Shown: positions 26,595 through 35,942, counted from the first letter of the stretch. The stretch: 64,000 bases of DNA from Romboutsia lituseburensis (GCF_024723825.1 NZ_JANQBQ010000001.1:3286001-3350000); one strand, 5' to 3'. The notes: generated by a model not told the origin, from the letters alone. A program made the numbers and translations.

Positions 26595-27881
26595 ATGCGT
26601 CTTGAGTTAGGGAAAATCTTTATAAATGACGTTCAATTTGGTGAAGTAACAGAAGTTAAAGATGGCGTTTTATACGTTAATAAAGAAGAGATGCTTAAAG
26701 AAATTGGTGGAGATGAACATATAAAATCTATAGATATAGATTTAGTTCATCCAGGGGAAAGTGTAAGAATAACACCTGTAAAAGATGTTATAGAGCCAAG
26801 AGTTAAAGTTGAAGGTAAGGGAGGGATATTCCCTGGTATAATATCAAAAGTTGAAACGGTAGGGACTGGAAAAACTCATGCTCTTTCTGGTTGTGCAGTT
26901 GTGACTACAGGTAAGATAGTTGGTTTCCAAGAAGGTATAATAGATATGATGGGACCTGGTGCTGATTATTGTCCTTTCTCAAAACTACACAATATAGTAG
27001 TTATAGCAGAGCCAGTAGATGGATTAAAACAACATGATCATGAAAAAGCTGTTAGAATGATAGGATTTAAAGCAGCAACATATCTAGGAGAAGCTGGTAG
27101 AAATGTAGAACCTAATGAAGTTAAAGTTTATGAAACTAAGCCATTATTAGAATCAATAGCAGAGTATCCAGATCTTCCTAAAGTAGGATATGTATATATG
27201 CTTCAAACTCAAGGTCTACTTCATGATACATATGTGTATGGAGTTGATGCAAAGCAAATAGTTCCAACATTACTTTATCCAACTGAGCTTATGGATGGAG
27301 CAATAGTTAGTGGAAACTGTGTTTCTGCATGTGACAAAAACCCTTCATATGTTCATATAAATAACTCTGTAGTAGAAGATTTATATGAGCAACACGGAAA
27401 AGAAATAAACTTTGTAGGTGTAATTGCAACTAATGAAAACGTATACCTTGCAGATAAAGAAAGATCTTCTAACTGGACTGCAAAATTATGCAAATACTTA
27501 GGATTAGATGCAGTTATAATATCGCAAGAAGGTTTCGGAAATCCAGATACAGATCTTATAATGAACTGCAAAAAAATAGAAATGGAAGATATAAAAACAG
27601 TTATAGTAACTGATGAATATGCAGGACGTGATGGAGGTTCTCAATCACTTGCAGATGCTGATGTTAGAGCTAATGCAGTTGTTACAGGCGGAAATGCAAA
27701 TGAATTAGTAGTGTTACCGAAGATGGATAAAGTAATAGGCCATATAGAAGTTGTGGATGTTATAGCAGGTGGATTTGCTGGAAGTTTAAGAGAAGATGGA
27801 AGTATAGAAGCAGAAATACAAGTTATAACTGGTGCTACAAATGAAACAGGATTTGGAAAATTATCTACAGTTACTTATTAG
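26595..27881 (+). CDS. grdE: Glycine reductase component B proprotein, alpha/beta subunits
   Basis: 428 residues. Proprotein that is cleaved at an internal cysteine, which becomes a pyruvoyl group that forms a Schiff base with glycine. The cleavage motif SGNCVSACD places this cysteine at residue 242 (codon 27318-27320), the position known for the family. Together with the GrdB selenoprotein it forms substrate-specific protein B. RBS TAGGGGG lies before the ATG. Confidence 0.95.
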   Translation: MRLELGKIFINDVQFGEVTEVKDGVLYVNKEEMLKEIGGDEHIKSIDIDLVHPGESVRITPVKDVIEPRVKVEGKGGIFPGIISKVETVGTGKTHALSGCAVVTTGKIVGFQEGIIDMMGPGADYCPFSKLHNIVVIAEPVDGLKQHDHEKAVRMIGFKAATYLGEAGRNVEPNEVKVYETKPLLESIAEYPDLPKVGYVYMLQTQGLLHDTYVYGVDAKQIVPTLLYPTELMDGAIVSGNCVSACDKNPSYVHINNSVVEDLYEQHGKEINFVGVIATNENVYLADKERSSNWTAKLCKYLGLDAVIISQEGFGNPDTDLIMNCKKIEMEDIKTVIVTDEYAGRDGGSQSLADADVRANAVVTGGNANELVVLPKMDKVIGHIEVVDVIAGGFAGSLREDGSIEAEIQVITGATNETGFGKLSTVTY

Positions 27882-27958
27882 TAGATATATGAATTAAAAA
27901 ATATATTAAAATATCTAAAGTATAAAATTTAAAACATAAAAATTAAAGGGGGATAATT

Positions 27959-28438
27959 ATGAGCATACTTGCTAATAAAAAGGTCCTTATAATAGGTGAC
28001 CGTGATGGTATACCAGGACCTGCCATAGAAGAATGTGTAAAAACCGTAGAAGGAGCAGAAGTAATATTTTCTTCAACAGAATGTTTTGTCTGAACGGCTG
28101 CTGGGGCTATGGACTTAGAAAACCAAAAAAGAGTTAAAGAAGCTTGCGAAAAGCATGGAGCTGATAACTTAGTGGTTTTATTAGGTGCATCTGAAGCCGA
28201 AGCTGCAGGTCTTGCAGCAGAGACAGTAACAGCAGGAGATCCAACATTTGCAGGTCCACTTGCTGGAGTTGAATTAGGTCTTAGAGTTTATCATGTTGTA
28301 GAAGAAGAAATGAAAGCAGAGTTTGATGATGCTGTTTATGATGAACAAATAAGTATGATGGAAATGGTACTGGAAGTAGATGAAATAGTAGAAGAAATGA
28401 CTAGCATGAGAGATCAATTCTGTAAGTTTAATGCTTAA
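27959..28438 (+). CDS. grdA: Glycine reductase selenoprotein A (UGA read as selenocysteine)
   Basis: 159 residues when the TGA at 28091-28093 (codon 45) is read as selenocysteine, giving the redox motif C42-F-V-U45 within TECFVUTAAGAM. Reading the stop literally would leave a 44-residue fragment plus a start-less remainder. GrdA accepts the carboxymethyl group from protein B as Se-carboxymethylselenocysteine and hands acetyl on to protein C. ATG at 27959 follows AAAGGGGG. Synthesis needs SelA, SelB, SelC and SelD, which are not in this window. Confidence 0.96.
28091..28093 (+). other. Selenocysteine UGA codon in grdA
   Basis: In-frame TGA inside a conserved CFVU motif, with the protein family continuing unbroken on both sides. 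Confidence 0.95.
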
Positions 28439-28460
28439 TTGAACAAAAGGGGTGAAATGT

Positions 28461-29810
28461 ATGGGAAAACTAAGAGTAGTTCATTATATAAATCAATTCT
28501 TTGCTGGAATTGGTGGAGAAGAAAAAGCTGACACTAAACCACATATAGCAGAGAAATTACCGCCAATAAGTTTACAACTTAATAAGTTGTTAGGTGAAGA
28601 TATGGAGGTAGTTGGAACAGTTGTATGTGGAGATACATACTTTAATGAAAACCTAGAAACTGCAAGTAAAGAAGTATTAGACATGATAAAAGGATTTAAT
28701 CCAGAATTTTTCATAGCAGGTCCTGCATTTAATGCTGGTAGATATGGAGTAGCAGCTGGAGCTATAACTAAAGTAGTTAAAGAAAATTTAAACATACCTT
28801 GTTTTACAGGGATGTACGTAGAAAATCCAGGTGCAGATATGTTTAAAAAAGATGTTTATATAATGGAAACATCTGATTCAGCTGCAGGGATGAGAAAGGC
28901 ACTTCCTAAAATGGCTAAGTTTGCACAGAAACTAGCTAATGGAGAAAAACTAGGTTCTCCTAAAGAAGAAGGATATATAGAGCAAGGATTAAGAGTTAAC
29001 TTCTTCCATGAGGATAGAGGATCAAAAAGAGCTGTTGATATGCTTATAAAGAAAATAAAAGGGGAAGAATTTGTTACTGAGTACCCAATGCCAGTATTTG
29101 ATAGAGTAAATCCAGCTAAAGCATTAAAAGATTTATCAAATGCTAAAATTGCACTTGTAACTTCAGGTGGTATAGTACCAAAAGGAAATCCTGATAGAAT
29201 AGAGTCTTCTTCAGCATCTAAGTATGGTGAATATTCATTAGCAGGGTTTGATAATTTAACTGAAGATTCACATGAAACAGCACATGGTGGATATGATCCA
29301 GTATATGCTAATTTAGATGCAGACAGAGTTTTACCTGTTGATGTAGTTAGAGATATGGTAAAGGAAGGATTAATAGGAGAATTACATGAAATTTTTTATA
29401 CAACTACTGGAAATGGTACAGCTGTTGCAAATGCAAAAAAATATGCAAATGAAATAGGTAATAAATTAAAAGATGCAGGTGTAGAAGCTGTTATCTTAAC
29501 TTCTACATGAGGCACTTGTACTCGTTGCGGTGCAACGATGGTAAAAGAAATAGAAAGAGTTATGGAAGTTCCTGTAGTTCATATGTGTACAGTAGTTCCT
29601 ATATCTTTAACAGTTGGAGCAAATAGAATAGTTCCAACAATAGCAATACCACATCCACTTGGAAATCCTGCTCTTGATGAAAGAGAAGAAAAAGCATTAA
29701 GAAGAGGATTAGTAGAAAAAGCGTTAGTTGCTTTAACTACAGAAGTAGATGACCAAACTGTATTTGAAAATCCAGATACATCTTCATTAAAACCTAGAGC
29801 AATGGCATAA
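28461..29810 (+). CDS. grdB: Glycine reductase component B gamma subunit, selenoprotein
   Basis: 449 residues when the TGA at 29508-29510 (codon 350) is read as selenocysteine, giving STUGTCTRCGAT with a U-x-x-C motif. The protein family continues after it to MVKEIERVMEVPVVHMC and on to ETEV-DDQTVFENPDT-like C-terminus. GrdB is the catalytic subunit of protein B, where the selenolate attacks the glycine Schiff base. ATG 28461 follows AAAGGGGTG; an upstream in-frame GTG sits on that ribosome binding site. Confidence 0.96.
29508..29510 (+). other. Selenocysteine UGA codon in grdB
   Basis: In-frame TGA at codon 350 in the UGTC motif; the reading frame and family similarity continue for another 99 residues. 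Confidence 0.95.
29523..29537 (+). other. Candidate bacterial SECIS hairpin in grdB
   Basis: Perfect 6-bp stem CGTTGC / GCAACG closed by a GGT triloop, starting 12 bases after the grdB UGA. Bacterial SECIS elements present guanines in a small apical loop about 16-37 bases downstream of UGA for SelB. Here the GGU begins 18 bases after the last base of the UGA. Confidence 0.7.
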
Positions 29811-29840
29811 AAAATTAAATGTTTAAATAAATATATATAG

Positions 29841-29916
29841 CAAATAGATGGACTTAATGGTCCATCTATTTGTGAAAATATATGATAATCACCAGCACCT
29901 CTTAATTTCGGTGCTG
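29841..29916 (+). other. Two intercistronic stem-loops grdB-grdC
   Basis: First hairpin: perfect 13-bp stem CAAATAGATGGAC / GTCCATCTATTTG (29841-29853, 29860-29872) with a 6-base loop. Second: CAGCACC / GGTGCTG (29893-29899, 29910-29916). Neither has a T run. They fill most of the 139-base gap and are likely processing or stability elements. Confidence 0.6.
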
Positions 29917-29949
29917 AATATGTATGTAAAAATTATTGGGGGTGCGCTT

Positions 29950-31482
29950 ATGTCTTATCCAGTTTTAAAAGGTGCAAGTTACGTACTTATTCATACTCCA
30001 GATATGATAGTACAAAATGGTAGTACATGTAATGTTGAAAGAGCTACAAATCCAGATTCTGAATTTCTAAAAGAGATAAATAATAATATAAGAAACTACG
30101 AAGATGTAGTAAACTATATGCCAAATCAAGTATACATAGGGAATAATAGACCTGAAGAATTAAAAAATATATCAATGCCTTGGTGCAATGAAAAAGTAGA
30201 AGGAAATAGATTTGGAAAATTAGGAGAGATAATGCCTCAAGATGAATTTATAGCTTTAATGCAAATATGTGATGCATTTGATTTAGTAAAATTATGTGAA
30301 GGATTTATAAATGAAGTAAAACCTAAATTAGAAAATAACTACCCTGAGTTAGATCAATTTATAGCTAAATTAAAGGGTGATAATATAGAAGAAGGATTAG
30401 AATTAGTAAACAACCATACAGCAGAAGGTCTGTATCATGAAGGTAAGATGGTCGGATATGTTAAAAGAGCTCATGATGTAGATGTTAATTTAAATGCCCA
30501 TACAATGTTTGAGAATTTAGTAGTTAAAGCATCGGGAGTTTTATCAGCAATACATTTATTAAGAAGTAGTAAAATAAATCCATTAGATATTGACTATGTA
30601 ATAGAGTGTTCAGAAGAGGCGTGTGGAGACATAAATCAAAGAGGCGGAGGAAACTTTGCAAAATCTATAGCTGAAATAGCAGGTTATAATAATGCTACAG
30701 GATCAGATACAAGAGGATTCTGTGCAGCTCCTACACATGCACTAATTCAAGCAGCAGCTCTTGTTAAATCAGGTGTTTATAAAAATGTAGTAGTTGTAGC
30801 TGGTGGAGCTAGTGCAAAACTGGGAATGAATGCTAAAGACCATATCAAAAAAGGTCTTCCAGTTTTAGAAGATGTGGTAGGAGGATTTGCAGTATTAGTA
30901 TCTGAAAATGATGGTATAAATCCAATAATTAGAACTGATCTAGTTGGAAAACATAATGTTGGAACTGGTTCATCTCCTCAGGCTGTTATGACTGCACTTA
31001 TAACAAGTGGATTAGATAGAGCTAATCTAAAAATAACAGATGTAGATGTATTCTCTGTTGAAATGCAAAATCCTGATATAACAAAACCGGCTGGTGCAGG
31101 GGATGTTCCTGAAGCTAACTATAAAATGATAGGAGCACTTGCTGTTAAGCGTGGAGATTTAGAAAAGAAAGAATTAAAAGACTTTGTGGCTAACAAAGGA
31201 CTTCCAGGATGGGCACCGACTCAAGGTCATATACCATCAGGTGTTCCATATGTAGGTTTCTGTATAGATGATTTAACTATGGGAGATAAAAATAGAGCTA
31301 TGATAGTAGGTAAAGGTAGTTTATTCTTAGGAAGAATGACTAATTTATTTGACGGTGTATCATTTATAGTTGAAAGAAATAATGGAGTAGAAGAAGAATC
31401 TAGTGGAGTATCTAAGGACGAGGTTAAAAAAATTATAGCAGAGGCTCTTAGAAAACTGGCATTAGATATGATAGAAGAATAG
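29950..31482 (+). CDS. grdC: Glycine reductase component C, beta subunit
   Basis: 510 residues. The protein is related to beta-ketoacyl-ACP synthase III-type enzymes, with the probable acyl-accepting cysteine in DTRGFCAAPTHAL. With GrdD it converts the acetyl group released from selenoprotein A and phosphate into acetyl phosphate, which yields ATP through acetate kinase. The start ATG 29950 follows GGGGG, and the N-terminus SYPVLKGASYVLIHTPDM is typical. The frame is open a further 34 codons upstream without a ribosome binding site. Confidence 0.95.
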   Translation: MSYPVLKGASYVLIHTPDMIVQNGSTCNVERATNPDSEFLKEINNNIRNYEDVVNYMPNQVYIGNNRPEELKNISMPWCNEKVEGNRFGKLGEIMPQDEFIALMQICDAFDLVKLCEGFINEVKPKLENNYPELDQFIAKLKGDNIEEGLELVNNHTAEGLYHEGKMVGYVKRAHDVDVNLNAHTMFENLVVKASGVLSAIHLLRSSKINPLDIDYVIECSEEACGDINQRGGGNFAKSIAEIAGYNNATGSDTRGFCAAPTHALIQAAALVKSGVYKNVVVVAGGASAKLGMNAKDHIKKGLPVLEDVVGGFAVLVSENDGINPIIRTDLVGKHNVGTGSSPQAVMTALITSGLDRANLKITDVDVFSVEMQNPDITKPAGAGDVPEANYKMIGALAVKRGDLEKKELKDFVANKGLPGWAPTQGHIPSGVPYVGFCIDDLTMGDKNRAMIVGKGSLFLGRMTNLFDGVSFIVERNNGVEEESSGVSKDEVKKIIAEALRKLALDMIEE

Positions 31483-31495
31483 GGGGGGAAGTACT

Positions 31496-32638
31496 ATGTC
31501 TAAGAAAATAATAGGGCAAACTCTCCTAGAGGTAGCTAATGCAATAGAAAGTGGAGAATTTGGGAAGAAAGTAAAAATAGGATTAACTACTTTAGGAAGT
31601 GAACATGGAGTAGTTAATTTAGTAAATGGAGCTAACTTAGCAAATTCTAATTTATTTGATATAGTTTTGATAGGACCTAAAGTTGATACTGATCTTGAAA
31701 TAGTAGAAGTTAATTGTGAAAAAGATATGCATAATAAAATGGAAGAGTTATTAGATAGTGGATATATAGATGCTTGTGTTACTATGCATTATAATTTTCC
31801 AATAGGTGTATCTACAGTAGGTAGAGTAATAACACCTGGAAAAGGTAAGGAAATGATATTAGCTACAACTACAGGTACAAGCGCTACAAATAGAATAGAG
31901 TCAATGGTTAGAAATGCTATATATGGAGTAGCAACAGCAAAAAGTATAGGTATAAAAAAACCTAAGGTTGGAATTCTTAATGTAGATGGAGCAAGACAAG
32001 TTGAGAAGTGTTTGAAAGAATTAAAAGAAAATGGATATGATTTAGAGTTTGCGGAGTCAATAAGAGCAGATGGTGGAAGTGTTATGAGAGGTAATGACTT
32101 ATTAGCAGGAGCACCAGATGTTATGGTTACAGATACATTAAGCGGAAATATATTTATGAAGGTATTTTCTTCGTTTACGACAGGTGGAGATTATGAGTCT
32201 AGTGGATATGGATATGGGCCTGGTGTAGGAGAAGATTATAATAGAAAAATACTTATATTATCAAGAGCATCTGGAACACCAGTTGTAGCAAATGCTTTAA
32301 AATATGCTTATGATGTAGCTAAAGGAAATGTAAGTCAAATAGCTAAAAATGAGTTTAAAGTTGCTAAAAAAGCTAAGTTTGATGAAATTATATCAAGTAC
32401 AACAAAAAAGGAAGTAAAGACTAGCGAAGAAGTAAAATGTCCTGAAAAAGAAGTTGTTACTACTCAAATATCGGGAATAGATATAATGGATTTAGAGGAA
32501 GCCGTAAAAGAACTATGGAAAAATAATGTATATGCAGATAGCGGTATGGGATGTACAGGACCTATAGTATTGGTAAATGAAGCTAAAGGTGAAATTGCTG
32601 TTAAGATTTTATTAAAAGCTGGATACACAGCTAAGTAA
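31496..32638 (+). CDS. grdD: Glycine reductase component C, alpha subunit
   Basis: 380 residues, PlsX/phosphotransacetylase-like fold. The essential cysteine is probably in SGMGCTGPIV near the C-terminus. Forms protein C with GrdC and releases acetyl phosphate. RBS GGGGGGGAAG lies 13 bases after the grdC stop. Last gene of the operon, followed by a strong terminator. Confidence 0.95.
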   Translation: MSKKIIGQTLLEVANAIESGEFGKKVKIGLTTLGSEHGVVNLVNGANLANSNLFDIVLIGPKVDTDLEIVEVNCEKDMHNKMEELLDSGYIDACVTMHYNFPIGVSTVGRVITPGKGKEMILATTTGTSATNRIESMVRNAIYGVATAKSIGIKKPKVGILNVDGARQVEKCLKELKENGYDLEFAESIRADGGSVMRGNDLLAGAPDVMVTDTLSGNIFMKVFSSFTTGGDYESSGYGYGPGVGEDYNRKILILSRASGTPVVANALKYAYDVAKGNVSQIAKNEFKVAKKAKFDEIISSTTKKEVKTSEEVKCPEKEVVTTQISGIDIMDLEEAVKELWKNNVYADSGMGCTGPIVLVNEAKGEIAVKILLKAGYTAK

Positions 32639-32640
32639 TA

Positions 32641-32677
32641 AAAATGACTAGATATGATTATATCTAGTCATTTTTTA
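32641..32677 (+). terminator. Terminator of the glycine reductase operon
   Basis: Perfect 15-bp stem AAAATGACTAGATAT / ATATCTAGTCATTTT, 4-base loop, then T run, 2 bases after grdD. Confidence 0.9.
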
Positions 32678-32772
32678 CGCTTAAGGAAATTGTGATACTC
32701 TAGAATATGTGGATAATTATTGTAACTGAGTAATATCAAACATTGTGACTAGGGTAAAAAATTACATTTTAA

Positions 32773-32819
32773 GCAACGGATTAAGTCGTTGGCGCTATGA
32801 GCGAAGCGAATTTTTTACG
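32773..32819. repeat. Dispersed intergenic repeat, copy 1
   Basis: Begins GCAACGGATTAAGTCGTTGG (hairpin CAACG/CGTTG), then a second small hairpin CGCT-ATG-AGCG, and ends AAGCGAATTTTTTACG. A related block occurs at 43968-44037. It is the only structured element seen in the gap between the grd terminator and the gene at 32960; the rest is plain AT-rich sequence. Confidence 0.55.
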
Positions 32820-32959
32820 AAATATATGAAGTAATACCCATATAATGAATTAAGTAAAGTAAATTTTTTAGAAAAATAAATAGTATAATTTAAAAAATTA
32901 ATCAATTGAAGTAATAAAATATCATATATATAAATAAAGACTTGTATTAGGTGATTAAA

Positions 32960-34051
32960 ATGAATAAAAAACTACATGTTACAATATGGTCAACTATAAT
33001 TATTTTTTTAGTGTCTTTAAATATATATGTATATAATAATAGTTTAAAAGTATCAAAATATGTGAATGAAAGCAATTCACATACTGAAAGTATAGTTCTT
33101 ATTGATAAATTTAGGACAGATATTAATGTTATGGCTCAAGTTAATAAATTATACATTTTAACTGGGAAAAGCGAGTATAAAATTGAGTATGATGAAACTT
33201 TAAAAAGGGTGTATAAAACAATAAATGATTTGGAATCATCTGGTAGTATAAGTAATGATGATAAAAGTGATTTAGTTAAAGTTTTAGAGGAATATTCTCA
33301 TATAAATATGGAGACTATGAGCTCTAATATAATAAATAAGATAGATGCAGAAGCTGAAAATGAAATATTGAAATCAAATAAAGCTCAATTAAATGTACTT
33401 AAGCAACTTGATAAATCTGTAGAACAAACTAATGAAACTGTAAAAGAAAAGAACAATATAATTGAATCTATACTAAAAAATCAAAAAGGTAATGTACAAG
33501 TTGCAAGCACTATAATAACAGCTATAGCATCAGGTATATTTTATTATATTAAAAAAAATCCAGCCAAGGCAGGTAAACAGGTAGGAGAAATTATTGGTTG
33601 TATAGCTAATATAGAAGATGAAAAAAAAGTTAATCCTAATAAAACTGAAGAAAAACAAGAAAATATTAATTTAAAAAATTCAACAAAAGAAGAACTATAT
33701 GAAGAGATAAAAGAAATTGAAAAAAAATATGCTGATGTTAAAGAGTGCATAAATAATATAATAAAATATGAAAAAGTTATTAATTATTGTGATTTAATGT
33801 ATAGCCAAACTATTAAAATGGAAGAAAAGATAAATAAGAGTAATGAAATAATGAATGAAATTTATATTTATTTGAATCAATTAAAGATAAATATAAAAGA
33901 ATGTAAAGATTGTAAAGATGAAATAAAACTAGATTTACTAAGAGAAATTCAAGAAAAGTTTGTAGAATTAAAAATAGTCTTTGAGTCAATCCCCATATAT
34001 AATGAAGTAATAAAAGAAGCCATGCAAGAAGTGATAAATTATAAAGTTTAA
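32960..34051 (+). CDS. Orphan membrane protein with CHASE3-like extracytoplasmic domain and coiled coil
   Basis: 363 residues. N-terminal helix (LHVTIWSTIIIFLVSLNIYVY), a helical extracytoplasmic region of about 160 residues reminiscent of CHASE3/four-helix sensor domains, a second helix (VASTIITAIASGIFYYI), then about 165 residues of Lys/Glu-rich cytoplasmic coiled coil. No kinase, methyl-accepting, GGDEF or other output domain is present. ATG 32960 is favoured by AGGTG 6 bases upstream. I do not recognise the family. It stands alone between two terminators. Confidence 0.65.
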   Translation: MNKKLHVTIWSTIIIFLVSLNIYVYNNSLKVSKYVNESNSHTESIVLIDKFRTDINVMAQVNKLYILTGKSEYKIEYDETLKRVYKTINDLESSGSISNDDKSDLVKVLEEYSHINMETMSSNIINKIDAEAENEILKSNKAQLNVLKQLDKSVEQTNETVKEKNNIIESILKNQKGNVQVASTIITAIASGIFYYIKKNPAKAGKQVGEIIGCIANIEDEKKVNPNKTEEKQENINLKNSTKEELYEEIKEIEKKYADVKECINNIIKYEKVINYCDLMYSQTIKMEEKINKSNEIMNEIYIYLNQLKINIKECKDCKDEIKLDLLREIQEKFVELKIVFESIPIYNEVIKEAMQEVINYKV

Positions 34052-34054
34052 AAA

Positions 34055-34090
34055 AATAAGCCATCTTATAAAATTAGATGGCTTATTATA
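34055..34090 (+). terminator. Rho-independent terminator
   Basis: Stem AATAAGCCATCT / AGATGGCTTATT (34055-34066, 34076-34087) directly after the orphan membrane protein; the T tail is short and interrupted by A. Confidence 0.7.
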
Positions 34091-34161
34091 TTATACATAT
34101 TGAATATTTAAAAATATACTACACATTATAAATATATATTAAAGTATAAAGGAGTAAGACT

Positions 34162-34638
34162 ATGAAAAAAATTCTAACTAAAGTTATTACAATTGCAATA
34201 GCTGTAGTATGTATGTCAGGATGTTTTATATTAAAAGCTAGTGCTCTTCCTTATTATGATTTAAAGTTTGAAGAGCATTCAAGAAATATTGTAACTGGAG
34301 AATTTGAGAAAATTGGTGAGAATTTAAGCTTAAAAAAAGAAAGTAAATTGACTATGAACATCAAAAAATCATACAATCCTAGAACTAGTATAGAATTAAA
34401 TAAAGATGAATTAGATGCAATCAGCCAAGTATTAGGATCTAAATGGCAAGATGCTCTAATGATTGATAAGAAAGAAGATATAAAAATTAATAAAAAAAAG
34501 GATACATACTTACATATAAGACCTGTTTATAAAGAAGTTAAAGGAACTCTAGTACAAGACTACCAATCATGGAGTCAAAAAAAGGAGGTTACTATTTTAA
34601 TACCTATAGATGTAGAATATAAGATAACAACAAATTAA
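34162..34638 (+). CDS. Small secreted protein or lipoprotein, unknown function
   Basis: 158 residues with a clear signal peptide (KKILTKVITIAIAVVCMSGCF). Two maturation routes are possible: lipidation at the Cys of MSGC, or signal peptidase I cleavage after KASA a few residues later. The mature part is hydrophilic and probably beta-rich, without cysteines or a recognisable domain. RBS AAAGGAG. A single-gene unit. Confidence 0.65.
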   Translation: MKKILTKVITIAIAVVCMSGCFILKASALPYYDLKFEEHSRNIVTGEFEKIGENLSLKKESKLTMNIKKSYNPRTSIELNKDELDAISQVLGSKWQDALMIDKKEDIKINKKKDTYLHIRPVYKEVKGTLVQDYQSWSQKKEVTILIPIDVEYKITTN

Positions 34639-34737
34639 TATTTTTATATAAATTACAATAAAATATTAATATATCTGAAGTATTTATTGAATAAAATAAA
34701 AGTATAATATATAATTAGAAGAAATAATTAATATATT

Positions 34738-34812
34738 TACCTGTATATTTTTGAAAATAAGGTTCAAATGTTTCTACCAGGCTACCGTAAATGGCTTGAC
34801 TACAGGAGTTTA
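34738..34812 (+). ncRNA. Guanine riboswitch aptamer
   Basis: Purine aptamer with P1 CCTGTA (34740-34745) / TACAGG (34801-34806), J2/3 GTTTCTACC, the P3 loop ACCGTAAAT and the J3/1 segment GACTAC. The C in GACTA (adenine switches have GATTA) marks it as guanine-type. It lies 200 bases upstream of xpt, whose product salvages xanthine and guanine. Confidence 0.93.
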
Positions 34813-34867
34813 AAAATAGTATTAATAGATAAATACTATCTTAATGCTATACTTTTATTTTGACTTA

Positions 34868-34903
34868 TAAACTCCTGTCTTATTATAGACAGGAGTTTTT
34901 TTA
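34868..34903 (+). terminator. Terminator of the guanine riboswitch
   Basis: Stem AAACTCCTGTCT / AGACAGGAGTTT with a 6-base loop and T run. Its left arm (TAAACTCCTGT, 34868-34878) is exactly complementary to ACAGGAGTTTA at 34802-34812, which overlaps the 3' strand of P1. Antiterminator and P1 are therefore mutually exclusive: guanine binding favours termination. Confidence 0.88.
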
Positions 34904-35009
34904 CAATATAAAAATGTCAAATATAATTTAAAATTTAGGCTCCTAGTTTAATTCAAAACAATATAAAGGATTAATAATATAAATACTAAAACTTTGGAGG
35001 AGATTTAAA

Positions 35010-35582
35010 ATGAAATTATTACAAGAAAAAATACTAAATGATGGTCGTGTGTCTGGAAATGACATATTAAAAGTAGATAACTTTTTAAATCATCAGTTAG
35101 ATATAGCATTTTTAAATGAGATAGGGAAAGAGTTTAAAAATAGATTTGCAGATGGAAAAATAGATAAAATACTAACAATAGAAGCTTCTGGAATCGCGAT
35201 AGCATCTATAGCATCTCAGCATTTTGGAAATGTTCCTGTTGTATTTGCAAAAAAAGTTGAATCTAAAAATTTAGATAAAGAAGTTTATGAAACAAAGGTA
35301 TATTCATTTACAAAAGGAAAAGAATATAGTGTAAAAGTATCTAAAAGATATTTGCATGAAGGTGAAAATATACTAATATTAGATGATTTCTTAGCGAATG
35401 GTAGAGCGGCATTAGGCCTTAAAGACTTAGTAGACCAAGCTAACGCGAATCTAGCAGGTATAGGTATAGTTATAGAAAAAGGATTCCAAGAAGGTAGATC
35501 ACTTTTAGAAGAAGAAGGTGTAAAATTAGAATCATTAGCTATACTTGAGTCGATTGAAAATGGAGTAATAACTTTTAAGTAA
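35010..35582 (+). CDS. xpt: Xanthine phosphoribosyltransferase
   Basis: 190 residues. Purine salvage enzyme converting xanthine (and guanine) with PRPP to the nucleotide. The type I phosphoribosyltransferase PRPP loop is [13 protein letters not shown] (residues about 122-134). The N-terminal [14 protein letters not shown] and the length are typical of Xpt. RBS GGAGGAG. Controlled by the guanine riboswitch upstream; no permease gene follows, unlike the xpt-pbuX operon of Bacillus. Confidence 0.95.
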   Translation: MKLLQEKILNDGRVSGNDILKVDNFLNHQLDIAFLNEIGKEFKNRFADGKIDKILTIEASGIAIASIASQHFGNVPVVFAKKVESKNLDKEVYETKVYSFTKGKEYSVKVSKRYLHEGENILILDDFLANGRAALGLKDLVDQANANLAGIGIVIEKGFQEGRSLLEEEGVKLESLAILESIENGVITFK

Positions 35583-35600
35583 TTTTATTAAATAAAATAT

Positions 35601-35648
35601 AAAACAGATGGAGTGTGATTAAATTTTCACAAAACGTCTGTTTTTTTA
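35601..35648 (+). terminator. Terminator after xpt
   Basis: Stem AAAACAGATG / CGTCTGTTTT (one G-U pair) with an inner GTGA/TCAC helix, then seven T. The rest of the gap to 35914 is AT-rich with nothing recognisable. Confidence 0.75.
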
Positions 35649-35913
35649 TTAACAAAACTATAATAAATAATTACTAAAAAAACAATAAGAATAAAAGTAA
35701 TATCAATATATCTAGAATGGTACTTATAGAGCCGTTTATAAAAATATAAAAAAATATATAAAATAGATATAGCTAAAATTTTATTTTAAATAATAGTTAG
35801 ATAAAAAACTAACAAGAAAAAAATTCCATAATATGATATAGTTATTTATGTAGAAAATGTAAGTATTAGACACATTTTTAGAATATTTAATAAACATAGG
35901 TTAATACTAATAA

Positions 35914-35942
35914 TTGTTAAATATTAATGAATATTATATAGT
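35914..35942 (+). promoter_or_regulatory. Probable sigma-A promoter of the transaldolase gene
   Basis: TTGTTA (35914-35919), 17-base spacer, TATAGT (35937-35942), 33 bases before the ATG. Confidence 0.55.

Noticed and set aside
28109-28438. Separate small protein starting at MDLENQKRV
   Set aside because: It is the part of GrdA after the selenocysteine UGA, not a separate gene.
29538-29810. Separate 90-residue protein starting at MVKEIERV
   Set aside because: It is the C-terminus of GrdB after the selenocysteine codon.
29841-29916. True terminator between grdB and grdC
   Set aside because: Strong stems, but no T run follows, and grdC is required with the rest of the operon.
34687-34708. 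Sigma-A promoter TTGAAT / TATAAT before the guanine riboswitch
   Set aside because: The spacer is only 10 bases; no acceptable -35 was found for this TATAAT.
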